Shown piece by piece: positions 55,276-63,647 of a DNA stretch of 64,000 nucleotides. Origin of the DNA: Clostridium zeae (GTDB lineage Bacteria > Bacillota > Clostridia > Clostridiales > Clostridiaceae); contig NZ_BMBA01000001.1 in the NCBI RefSeq assembly GCF_017312485.1, positions 248,001-312,000 of the forward strand, in the 5' to 3' direction. The number at the start of each line of letters is the position of its first letter. The stretch's first letter is position 1. The translations under genes were made by a program, and so were the position numbers. The notes below the pieces were generated by a model, which was not told where the DNA came from, searched no databases, and worked only from the letters and a program-made list of their open reading frames with translations.

Positions 55276-55333
55276 ATAAAATATCTCCTCAAATAACTAT
55301 ATATAGATTAGATAATTGAATCTAAAAATTATT

Positions 55334-55921
55334 TTAGAACTCAAAAGTTGTTACCTTACTATACTTACTCTTGTTTTCGAACCATTCACTAGCAAGCATT
55401 CCATAACGATACGAATCATGCCAAATCGGCTTGCCATCAGCAGTTTTCTTAAAAAACACATTTTGTAAAAACAATCCCTCTCTACGCATTTTTAGACGCT
55501 CTAACAGTCTCCAAGACTTTGTATTGTTCATATTAACCCCTGCAGTTATTCTATGAGCTTTAAGCTCTTCAAATGCATATTCAAGCATCTTAAAGCTCGC
55601 TTCTGTTGCATAACCACGTCCATAATATTTAGGGTTAAAAACATATCCAATCTCCCAAGTCATAAAATCCTCCGGTTCTTGCTTTTGAAAATATAAATTC
55701 CCGATCATCTTATTATCTTCTTTTAGACAAACTGCCCAAAAACAACTTTCTTCACCTTGAGTTTCTCTATTTTTCGCAGCATTAACACTATCTTCTTCAT
55801 TAAACACCTCGTACGGCTCATAAAATATAACATTAGGTATGCACATATACTCATATAAATCTTTCCAATCATCAGTTTTAAATCTTCGTATTACTAATCT
55901 ATCAGTTATAAATTCTTTCAT
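55334..55921 (-). CDS. GNAT acetyltransferase (RimJ/RimL type)
   Basis: A 195-residue GNAT. It starts with the family pattern ITDRLVIRRFKTDDW; the acetyl-CoA loop is NPKYYGRGYATEA, and the end has LLERLKMRREG. Closely similar proteins acetylate ribosomal proteins or act on antibiotics and small amines. The ATG at 55921 follows GAGGGGTAACTGA. First gene of the operon with the nitroreductase and methyltransferase. Confidence 0.88.
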   Translation of the reverse strand: MKEFITDRLVIRRFKTDDWKDLYEYMCIPNVIFYEPYEVFNEEDSVNAAKNRETQGEESCFWAVCLKEDNKMIGNLYFQKQEPEDFMTWEIGYVFNPKYYGRGYATEASFKMLEYAFEELKAHRITAGVNMNNTKSWRLLERLKMRREGLFLQNVFFKKTADGKPIWHDSYRYGMLASEWFENKSKYSKVTTFEF

Positions 55922-56351
55922 TCAGTTACCCCTCAACTTTCATAATATTATCAAACCCAAAATAGATACCCTACTGATTCCTATTACAATTTACACCACT
56001 ATATTTTAGCACATATTCCCATGATTTTATTCATTTCAATGCCAATTTGTATAACATTATAATTTACAAACTAATTATTTGGTACTGATCCTTTATATTC
56101 GATTCACACAAGCTAAAATGAGTTGTATTTTCTCACAAATTAACTTGTACTTGGACAAATATACCTTAGTACAATTTACATTCACCAACAAAACCACACT
56201 CACCTATTGTTACAAAGTAAAAACTGCCATAATTAATTGATATCAATAAATTACAGCAGTACAATTAAAACAACTTATATAAAGTTAAGCAAATAAAAAT
56301 AAAAATAAAAAACCCTTAAAGATAAATCTTTAAGGGTTAAACATCAACTTA
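55922..56351. other. 430-bp intergenic region with two palindromes
   Basis: A pair TTGTACT / AGTACAA at 56145-56174 and a near-perfect 38-bp palindrome at 56223-56260 (ACTGC ... TTGATATCAA ... GCAGT). The csp terminator occupies 56311-56338. No gene seen. Confidence 0.5.
56311..56338 (-). terminator. Terminator of the cold-shock gene
   Basis: Perfect stem AACCCTTAAAGA / TCTTTAAGGGTT with loop TAAA; a long T-rich tail on the minus strand. Confidence 0.92.
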
Positions 56352-56549
56352 TTAAGCTAAAGTGATATTTTCAGCTTGAGGTCCTTTTGGTCCTTGAGCT
56401 ACTTCGTAGTTAACTTTTTGACCTTCTTCAAGAGTCTTGTAACCATCTTTTTGGATTTGTGAGAAATGAGCGAAAACGTCTTTTCCATCTTCTCCTGTTA
56501 TAAATCCGTATCCTTTTTCTGCGTTAAACCATTTAACTGTACCAGTCAT
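56352..56549 (-). CDS. Cold-shock protein (CspA family)
   Basis: A 65-residue single cold-shock domain that binds single-stranded RNA and DNA and melts mRNA structure. RNP1 is KGYGFITG (residues 12-19) and RNP2 is VFAHF (25-29). The ATG at 56549 follows GGAGGTACACAGA. The leader can fold into a 12-bp hairpin that runs into this ribosome site. Confidence 0.96.
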   Translation of the reverse strand: MTGTVKWFNAEKGYGFITGEDGKDVFAHFSQIQKDGYKTLEEGQKVNYEVAQGPKGPQAENITLA

Positions 56550-56557
56550 TCTGTGTA

Positions 56558-56613
56558 CCTCCGAAATTTTATTTTTTTCTTAAACTTCTGTAATAATTCA
56601 CAATAAAATTTCG
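56558..56613 (-). promoter_or_regulatory. csp leader hairpin touching the ribosome site (RNA thermosensor candidate)
   Basis: Perfect 12-bp arms: CGAAATTTTATT (56562-56573) and AATAAAATTTCG (56602-56613). On the mRNA the 3' arm ends at the first G of the GGAGG ribosome site (56562-56558). Cold-shock mRNAs are known to change structure with temperature. Confidence 0.55.
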
Positions 56614-57028
56614 ATGTCCTCATAATAATAAGCACTAATTGAAATATATTTGTGTTACATTATTTACGTTTCATTTAAGTTACATACTTATAATAACATT
56701 AATATTTATATAAATCAACCTCTTATTTTTAATTCTAGTAATAAAATCTGATTTTTATTGTAAAAGTTGCTCACAAACCCTGTTGTACACCTTTATTCAA
56801 TAGAAATCAATTAATTTGATATAGGCAACCATATTATAAAATATGTAATATTTTTCTTAAGAATTCCAGCTATATCTAATGTATACTTATCTATTCCACT
56901 TATCAAAGTGAATATTTTTCAACTTTTAATTTCTTGTAAATATATGTTATAATTGTATGAAAAAACTTTTTTGTCAAATTGCTTTTTTTATTTATTAATA
57001 TTTTATAATAAAAGGGAGATTAAAAATT
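56614..57028. other. Divergent control region of csp and the DinB-like gene
   Basis: AT-rich sequence that must hold both promoters. I see no further ORF with a ribosome site apart from the csp leader hairpin. Confidence 0.4.
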
Positions 57029-57721
57029 ATGGTAGATAAAAAATCTGAGTGGAACGAAAAACAAAAAGCATTAAGATCACTTCTATTAGACAACAGTAAA
57101 TTCGAACTAGCTATTAAACTATGCCTAGAACAGCACTCTATGGTACATCTTTCTGAAATGTCATCTATACAATCAAATACTTTTGAGGATGATTTATGGG
57201 AAGACCTAGATGAAACCTCTTTAAGAACTTCTACTAATGAGAAAGGTAGAACTATTTTATATGGTTTGTGGCATTCAGCCAGAATTGAGGATATTACAAT
57301 GAATATTCTTGTAGCCAGTGGTGAACAGGTAATTAATACTGAAAATTGGCTAAAAAAAACACGCTCTCCAATCTCTACTACTGGAAACGAACTTAATTCC
57401 ATAGAAATTTTAGAATTTAGTAAAAGTTTAGATATAAACGAACTTCGCAACTATAGAATAGCTGTAGGAAGAAACTCTCAACAAATCATTAGAAATCTTA
57501 CATTTGAAGATCTAAAAAGAAAATTTTCTAAGGAAGCTCTAAATAGAATCATTGAAGAAAAAGCTGTTTCTAATGTTCCTACTGCAAATTGGCTTATTGA
57601 TTTCTGGAGCAAAAAAACTGTTTCTGGTATCCTACTTATGCCAGTTACACGACATCATATAGTTCATATAAACGAATGTTTTAAGGCAAAAAATAAATAC
57701 CTGAAAGCAAAAGACAAATAA
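57029..57721 (+). CDS. DinB-like four-helix protein
   Basis: A 230-residue, mainly helical protein. His residues in the pattern of the DinB/YfiT metal-binding superfamily are visible: LEQHSMVHLSEM, LWHSARIEDITMN and TRHHIVHINE. The third motif is near the C-terminus, as usual. Members include thiol transferases and stress proteins. RBS AAAAGGGAGA; ATG at 57029. Single gene. Function not known. Confidence 0.8.
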   Translation: MVDKKSEWNEKQKALRSLLLDNSKFELAIKLCLEQHSMVHLSEMSSIQSNTFEDDLWEDLDETSLRTSTNEKGRTILYGLWHSARIEDITMNILVASGEQVINTENWLKKTRSPISTTGNELNSIEILEFSKSLDINELRNYRIAVGRNSQQIIRNLTFEDLKRKFSKEALNRIIEEKAVSNVPTANWLIDFWSKKTVSGILLMPVTRHHIVHINECFKAKNKYLKAKDK

Positions 57722-57768
57722 ATCTACCCTCATTCCTAAAATCAGTTAAATGTTGAAGTGTTAAATTT

Positions 57769-58566
57769 CTAAATCAAACTATATTTATCATTACAATAAG
57801 TTATTATATTTTCAATGAAGACTCTGGCCTCTCTTTGCCTAACTACCCTAAACTTATACAGAGATTTTTTTGAAGCGGCAGTTCTTATCCTTAATGCTTC
57901 TGAAATAATCATTTTATACTTTTCATCCACTACATTAGAAGCAAATTCAGCTGCCTCTACCTTGGAGGTAATTTTATTATTCTCGAAAGTATATAATATC
58001 CTACATAATGTTAAAATTGAAAACTCAATCCAGTAATCTGTTATAAAGATAAATTTATTCTTTAGTTTTGTTTTCCAATAAAAATTAAGATTATGGTTCA
58101 TATTTGTTATAACGTCTTTCCATTCAACATTTAACTGCAAATTCGAAATATCTGGACTCTTTATAGCAATTCCATAGTTTTTTAAAGTCCACCAAGTAAC
58201 TGAATTTATGTCATAATATCCATACTCATGAAGTTTTCTATCAGCAAAGTATAAATATGGTGAAATCTCATTATTTCCTTTACCTACTTCATCAAATTTA
58301 ATATACATAACTTCCATCTTTCTAGCATATTTGTATGCATTAATAAGTTTTTGATGAATTAATTTTAACTTTTTTAAATCCACATCATTAAAATCTTCAT
58401 TAATTACAGTGATAAAGTCTATATCACTTTTATTATCATCAAAATTTCCTAGCGCTACTGAATTATATATGTATACTCCAAAAACTTTATCATTAAAAGT
58501 ACACTTTAACTCATTCTCATAAGCAAAAAGTACTTGCTCAATATTTTGAGGAATTAATATAGTCAT
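57769..58566 (-). CDS. Nucleotidyltransferase (aminoglycoside adenylyltransferase-like, DUF4111)
   Basis: A 265-residue protein with an N-terminal nucleotidyltransferase domain and a helical C-terminal DUF4111-like part. The active site appears as YNSVALGNFDDNKSDIDF: the two Asp (DID) are kept but the usual Gly-Ser is Asn-Ser. Related AadA/ANT(9) enzymes adenylate aminoglycosides; I cannot say that this one gives resistance. The ATG at 58566 has AGAAGGAGAA. Confidence 0.8.
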   Translation of the reverse strand: MTILIPQNIEQVLFAYENELKCTFNDKVFGVYIYNSVALGNFDDNKSDIDFITVINEDFNDVDLKKLKLIHQKLINAYKYARKMEVMYIKFDEVGKGNNEISPYLYFADRKLHEYGYYDINSVTWWTLKNYGIAIKSPDISNLQLNVEWKDVITNMNHNLNFYWKTKLKNKFIFITDYWIEFSILTLCRILYTFENNKITSKVEAAEFASNVVDEKYKMIISEALRIRTAASKKSLYKFRVVRQREARVFIENIITYCNDKYSLI

Positions 58567-58687
58567 TTTTTCTCCTTCTATAAATCTTACTTACTATTGA
58601 TTTAACATATGGTAATATTATACATAATATTTTATCAATAAGACAAGTTAATTCACATAAATTTAATACTTTAGATACATATACTAA

Positions 58688-58811
58688 AAAAAGCTAACAA
58701 AATAATCAAATTTGCTAGCTTTAAATTAATATAAAAATCATATTCTTTCTTAGTAAAATACAAAAAAGCCACTACTTTGATATTATAAGCATATCAAAGT
58801 AATGACTTTTA
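58688..58811 (-). terminator. Two tandem terminators of the soluble chemoreceptor gene
   Basis: First: stem TACTTTGATAT (58773-58783) / ATATCAAAGTA (58791-58801) with TTTTTTG. Second: stem AAAGCTA-CAAA / TTTG-TAGCTTT (58689-58722). Confidence 0.75.
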
Positions 58812-58813
58812 CA

Positions 58814-59647
58814 TTAAAGCTTTCTCGCTAATTGATCTAAAATATTTGCATTAGCACTTAATTCTTGGATTGAAGCCGATATTTCTTCAAAAGCTGTTGC
58901 CTGAGATTCAAAAATAGTGCTTGTGTCACTCACTTTCGTTGAAATCTTTCCAACTGATCCTTCAATCTTTGTAAGCACACCATTTATCTTTTTTATCGAC
59001 TCACTGCTTGAAGCTGATAGTTTTCTAATTTCTTGTGCTACTACTCCGAATCCCTTACCGAGATCACCAGCTCTTGCAGCTTCAATAGCCGCATTTATCC
59101 CTAACAGATTAGTTTGATGCGAAACATTTTCTACAAATTTTAAAATATCATCTGTACCTTTTGTACTTTCTTTTGCAACCTTTACCTCACTTAAAATTTC
59201 ATTATTGGAGTTAACAACGTTCTGTACTCCTTCTGTTAAACTTTGAATAGATGCAGAAATCTGTTCAAGTGAAGCTGCTAAAGCTTCAGAGGTTGAAAGA
59301 ACTTGATTTCTTTTTTCTAAAGATTTACCTACCACAATTGAACCGACTACTTTATTATTATCATTCTTTATAGGAATCGCATATGACTTAAAAGGTACTC
59401 CGTATACTTCTTTCGGAACATCCATTATGATTGTTTTTCCTGAAGTGATCGCTTTATGTATTGCACCACCTTTAGGAATTATGTCTCCTTCTTTAGCTTT
59501 AATATGTAAGTTACTGCAATTTTCAACTAATAAATATTTATCTTCATCTGTAATCGCAAAAGATGCTTCATCATCAAATAATACCATTAAATATGGTAAT
59601 GCTGTGTTAAATGCTTCTAGCACTTCATTTTCTGATATTTTTAACAT
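58814..59647 (-). CDS. Soluble methyl-accepting chemotaxis protein
   Basis: A 277-residue chemoreceptor without membrane helices. Residues about 1-110 form a small sensor-like domain ([25 protein letters not shown]). The rest is a short signalling hairpin with tip [21 protein letters not shown]. Bacillus YfmS is comparable. The ATG at 59647 follows AGGGGGATTT; an upstream frame to 59698 lacks a ribosome site. It senses something in the cytoplasm. Single gene. Confidence 0.9.
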   Translation of the reverse strand: MLKISENEVLEAFNTALPYLMVLFDDEASFAITDEDKYLLVENCSNLHIKAKEGDIIPKGGAIHKAITSGKTIIMDVPKEVYGVPFKSYAIPIKNDNNKVVGSIVVGKSLEKRNQVLSTSEALAASLEQISASIQSLTEGVQNVVNSNNEILSEVKVAKESTKGTDDILKFVENVSHQTNLLGINAAIEAARAGDLGKGFGVVAQEIRKLSASSSESIKKINGVLTKIEGSVGKISTKVSDTSTIFESQATAFEEISASIQELSANANILDQLARKL

Positions 59648-59810
59648 AATAAATCCCCCTAATGATTTCTTATAAGTCATATATAATCTTTCGTTCATAA
59701 ACAGTAAAACTTTAACATATATCCTTTTGATTACTAATATTATGTTTTAATACAAAAACTAATTTACAAATAAAATTAACTAAAGTTATATTTTATAATA
59801 TTTAATACTT

Positions 59811-60227
59811 TTAAGAAATCCAGTTCTTAATCTTTAAAATTATATATGCAATAAGAAGAATCCAAATCAGAATTATTACACTAGCAAAGAAATAACTTTT
59901 CTTTTTTATTTTATTATACTGTTTCTCAGCATCAATTCTACACTCATCCATAACATTCTTTGGTATAAGTCTAACAGCTAAAGCAATTCCTAAAGGAAGA
60001 ATTATAAGATCATCAAGAAAGCCTATAACAGGAATAAAGTCTGGTATAAGATCTATTGGGCTTAATGCATACCCAACTACAGCCATAATAATTATTTTCG
60101 TATATATTGGAATATCTTTTCTTTTATAGGCCAAGTATAAGGCCCCGATTTCTTTTTTTAGATTCTTGCCTTTCCCAGTAAACTTCCTTATAGAAATTCC
60201 TAATCCCCTCGAGATCTTTCTAATCAT
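59811..60227 (-). CDS. DUF1232 (YkvA-like) membrane protein
   Basis: A 138-residue membrane protein. The DUF1232 signature ALSPIDLIPDFIPVIGFLDD (about 54-73) is intact. A second helix lies near the C-terminus (112-132). Function is unknown. The ATG at 60227 follows TTAGGAGGAA. Single gene. Confidence 0.9.
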   Translation of the reverse strand: MIRKISRGLGISIRKFTGKGKNLKKEIGALYLAYKRKDIPIYTKIIIMAVVGYALSPIDLIPDFIPVIGFLDDLIILPLGIALAVRLIPKNVMDECRIDAEKQYNKIKKKSYFFASVIILIWILLIAYIILKIKNWIS

Positions 60228-60374
60228 GATTCCTCCTAATTTTGCACCACAAATATTTATAACTTAATTAGTATAATTATAATAAACAGCCTTATATTTG
60301 TAAAATTTTCTTTTATGGAATAATTTAGACATAAAATATGGTTTTATTACAAATACTTATGATAAGAAATATAG

Positions 60375-60479
60375 ATAAAGAGTTCCTGCATCGAAACTTA
60401 ATTTATACTTGTTCGAAAGTTGCGGCTTCTGGCGATTTTCTTGCATGTATAAATTAATAGTTGAGTTTAGGAACTTTAT
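60375..60479. repeat. Dispersed ~105-bp palindromic element, copy B
   Basis: Matches copy A (30057-30160) with about 12 substitutions and one single-base gap by hand. Complementary ends GAGTTCCT / AGGAACTT. It ends about 70 bp before the GTG start of the DedA-PAP2 gene. Confidence 0.8.
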
Positions 60480-60549
60480 AGACTACTTCAACTTGAAAAT
60501 ACAATTTAATAGTGAAGTTATTTATCTATATATAGTAGGAGGTGATACT

Positions 60550-61851
60550 GTGCAATTTATAATGAATCTCTTCAATAGCTATAGTTACGCTATTTTATTT
60601 ATAAGTTTGACATTAGAACTTATAGCATTTCCGCTTCCAGGAGAAATAATGATGACATACTGTGGTTTTCTCATATATGAATCTAAACTTAATCTCATAC
60701 TTAGTGTTTCATCAGCTACCTTTGGTGTAATATTAGGAATAACTATTTCCTACATAATAGGAAGTAAATTAGGCATTGAATTTATTAATAAATATTTTTC
60801 ATACTTTCATATAGATAAAAGAAACTTAGAGAAACCATCAAATTGGTTCAACTCCTATGGAAATAATTTATTAATTTTCTCCTACTTCATTCCAGGGGTT
60901 AGGCATATTACAGGATATTTTTCTGGTATAACTAAAATATCTTATAAAAAATTTGCTATAAATGCATATCTAGGTGCATTTATTTGGACTTCTACTTTTA
61001 TATCCATAGGTATGTTTTTAGGTCCGAATTGGGAAAAACTTGATAGCTATATGTCAAAATATATGTCCTATATTTTTCTTATACTGCTTATGGTTATTGG
61101 AAGTATATATTCATATAAAAATCATGGATTTAAACTGGCAAAGTTTAGTTATAAAATACTCAACAATACCTTTATATATGTATATTCTTTCGCCAGAAAT
61201 CGTAATGTTATGAGTATATTAACTCTCGCACTAATAGGAATTTTTGCACTAATTGTAGGAATAGTTCAAGACTATATAACATCTGATTTAAATCAATTTA
61301 ATTTAGTAGCAACATATTATATCAAGGATATTTTTTCAAGTAGTTTATCAAAGTTTATTACCATATTAACCTTCTTGACTTCAAACACATTTATAGTTAT
61401 TTTAATATTCTTGATAGCTATGTTAATAATTAAAAAAAGCTCCACTCCATGGCTTGAACTACAATTTCTATTCACTACTATAATAGGTGGAGAAATATTA
61501 TGCATATCCTTAAATACCATATTTAAGCGGTTAAACCCAATATCAAACTACTATAGTAATATAGACTACACTTTCCCTAGCCATGAAGGTTTAATTTCAA
61601 TCGTTGCATATGGTTTTTCTGCCTTCGTACTATTAAAATACATAGAAAAACATTTGTCTGCTATAATTTTAATCGCATCAACTTTATTAATATGTTTATT
61701 ATGTGGAATTTCACCTATTTTATCTAATATGGAAAATCCAAGTTCAATTTATAATGGATATGTTTTCGGATTAGTATGGCTTACATTAAACTTAATCTTA
61801 CTAGATATATATAAGATAATAAATAGTAATCCAAAGTTATCTAACTTATAA
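60550..61851 (+). CDS. DedA-PAP2 fusion protein with degenerate phosphatase site
   Basis: About 433 residues. The N-terminal DedA/SNARE-associated domain (about 1-195) has PLPGEIMMTYCGFL and YFIPGVRHITGYFSGI, the residues of DedA lipid transporters. The C-terminal part (about 225-420) has the PAP2 helix layout. But PAP2 motifs are broken: KRLNP for KX6RP, FPSHEG for PSGH, and GISPILSNMENPSS where SRX5HX3D is expected. Start is GTG at 60550 with AGGAGGTGAT; the frame to 60409 runs through the repeat element. Phosphatase activity is unlikely; lipid flipping may remain. Confidence 0.85.
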   Translation: MQFIMNLFNSYSYAILFISLTLELIAFPLPGEIMMTYCGFLIYESKLNLILSVSSATFGVILGITISYIIGSKLGIEFINKYFSYFHIDKRNLEKPSNWFNSYGNNLLIFSYFIPGVRHITGYFSGITKISYKKFAINAYLGAFIWTSTFISIGMFLGPNWEKLDSYMSKYMSYIFLILLMVIGSIYSYKNHGFKLAKFSYKILNNTFIYVYSFARNRNVMSILTLALIGIFALIVGIVQDYITSDLNQFNLVATYYIKDIFSSSLSKFITILTFLTSNTFIVILIFLIAMLIIKKSSTPWLELQFLFTTIIGGEILCISLNTIFKRLNPISNYYSNIDYTFPSHEGLISIVAYGFSAFVLLKYIEKHLSAIILIASTLLICLLCGISPILSNMENPSSIYNGYVFGLVWLTLNLILLDIYKIINSNPKLSNL

Positions 61852-61923
61852 TAAAACAAATAGTGAAAATTCTAGTAATAAACCTAATATTCTTTGCTAG
61901 AACAATCCGAAGTCTACTTTAAA

Positions 61924-61955
61924 AAAACTCTGCCGAATTCAAGGCAGAGTTTTTA
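61924..61955. terminator. Bidirectional terminator
   Basis: Stem AACTCTGCC / GGCAGAGTT with A- and T-runs, between the converging DedA-PAP2 gene and the 288-residue gene. Confidence 0.9.
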
Positions 61956-62016
61956 ATTCATGAAGATTATGTAATTTTTAACCACAATATAGATTTTATT
62001 CTCAAACCGCTCAAAT

Positions 62017-62883
62017 TTAACTATTATAATCTATAAAGAACTCTATATCTATCAAACACTTTCTTATGTTTTTATTCTTAGTTGTTGATTGAGCTTGTAT
62101 TACTAATTTTCTTATAGCCTTAATATCAAGTTCATAAGCATTAAGATTATTAACGTTATCCTTAATAAATCTATATAACTCCAAAACTTCTAGTTCATTT
62201 ATTTCCACATTTCTTAATTTATTAATTAAGTCAACAGCTTGTTCCACACCCGTATTATTAATACTTTTAGGTATTTCTAACAAATCAATATTTCTATGAA
62301 AATCAAGAGATTTATTAGCTTTATTTATTATTTTTTTTAAACGTTTCTCTTGGGAAGTTAATAATGGTAATCCAATATTCATTTGCAATTCTATATCTTT
62401 AGGCAATTCTATGTCATTTGGTATTTTAAATGATAATTTCCAGCCATTCAGCATTTTCAATAATATTTCATCTTTTTCTAAATCTATTCTATTTAATCCC
62501 TGTCTTACTTGTCTAACCAGTTCTAAATCTAAACCAGTATGTTGTCCCAGATGCACTATACCTAGCCTATATACTTTACCCGTCCCCATGTGCTTAATTG
62601 TATATCTATACTTTAAAGCTCTTCCACATTCGCATCTCATTTCCCCGGTTTTTGAATCAGCTTCCTCATACTCTAGCAATACCCAATCAAGAAGTTTATT
62701 CATAGAAACTTCTGGATCTTCTAAATCATGTTCATCTAGAACAATCCCTAATTTCTTAGCCCAACTATTTAGCCATTGTGTTTTTTTACTTCTCTTAATG
62801 TAGTTTTCTAAAAAATCTTTCTGTTCTACATTTAGTATATTATAAGCTTCCTGCAAATTATTTTTGCTGAATATTTTACTCAT
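62017..62883 (-). CDS. Hypothetical protein with Cys/His cluster
   Basis: A 288-residue soluble protein. Helical N-terminus (about 1-80), a compact segment RCECGRALKYRYTIK followed by RLGIVHLGQHTGL (about 83-117; two Cys, two His, suggesting a metal site), and a long helical C-terminal half. It resembles bacillar DUF3895-like proteins; I am not certain. The ribosome site (GGGTAGG) is weak. It is 38 bp after the DUF6062 gene. Confidence 0.7.
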   Translation of the reverse strand: MSKIFSKNNLQEAYNILNVEQKDFLENYIKRSKKTQWLNSWAKKLGIVLDEHDLEDPEVSMNKLLDWVLLEYEEADSKTGEMRCECGRALKYRYTIKHMGTGKVYRLGIVHLGQHTGLDLELVRQVRQGLNRIDLEKDEILLKMLNGWKLSFKIPNDIELPKDIELQMNIGLPLLTSQEKRLKKIINKANKSLDFHRNIDLLEIPKSINNTGVEQAVDLINKLRNVEINELEVLELYRFIKDNVNNLNAYELDIKAIRKLVIQAQSTTKNKNIRKCLIDIEFFIDYNS

Positions 62884-62921
62884 AAATTACCTACCCACTA
62901 ATATAAAAATTTTGTGTTTAA

Positions 62922-63647
62922 TTAATGATTTCCTAAAAGTTTTTGAAGTGCTCTTTGCACAGAATCTTTAGATGTTCCCCAAGGTTTATCAGCATTAAGA
63001 TAGTCAAATTTTTTAATAAACCATTGCAGTTCTTCTTGAAGTCTTTCTAAATTCTTTAAATGTATCTCATTAGTAACTTCATGCATATCAACTATATTTT
63101 TCTTATCAGATGATTTTTCTAACTCATTAATCAAATTTATGTAATGATTATTACAAAATCCCCTAGAATCCTTATAAAGTACTCTAAAATCAGTATCCTT
63201 TTTCCATAATTCAATGGTTACCATAATATTATCTTTATTGTTTTCATCGAGCTTACTACATATAAAACATTCATAGTCTGCTTTTCCGTTTAAAGGTTTA
63301 CTAGTTTTTTTTGATAAAGACAATAACTTTTTAACTACTGAATCATCGTTTTTTTGTAGGGTTTTATTTTTATGTAATTTTTTCTTTTCCTCATTTATTA
63401 TTTTATCTAACATTATTGCAAAACCTAATTTATCACTACCTCTATTTAATTTTTCTATGTGAATTTCACAAAACTTATGCTCATTTCCTATTTTAGGGTA
63501 GAAATCAATATCCATTATTCTTTCGCCTAAAATAGAATGCATAAGCTGTTCTTCATAGTTTTTTTCCATAACGCAAAATGGGCACTCAGCCAATTTATTT
63601 TCGAAGGTCTCATAAATTTTTATCTCTTCAATCTTTAACTTTTTCAT
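62922..63647 (-). CDS. DUF6062-family protein with two Cys-His modules
   Basis: A 241-residue soluble protein built of two similar halves. First: ECPFCVMEKNYE ... FCEIHIEKL; second: ECFICSKLDE ... GFCNNHYINL. Each CxxC plus C-x-x-H could hold zinc or an iron-sulphur cluster. The spacing and RGFC-x-x-H block match DUF6062. Function unknown. I choose the ATG at 63647 with AGGGAGAA upstream; the frame to 63710 has no site. First gene of a two-gene unit with the Cys/His protein at 62017. Confidence 0.8.
   Translation of the reverse strand: MKKLKIEEIKIYETFENKLAECPFCVMEKNYEEQLMHSILGERIMDIDFYPKIGNEHKFCEIHIEKLNRGSDKLGFAIMLDKIINEEKKKLHKNKTLQKNDDSVVKKLLSLSKKTSKPLNGKADYECFICSKLDENNKDNIMVTIELWKKDTDFRVLYKDSRGFCNNHYINLINELEKSSDKKNIVDMHEVTNEIHLKNLERLQEELQWFIKKFDYLNADKPWGTSKDSVQRALQKLLGNH

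Noticed and set aside
60409-60549. N-terminal extension of the DedA-PAP2 ORF
   Set aside because: It runs through repeat copy B and has no ribosome site; GTG at 60550 has AGGAGGTG.
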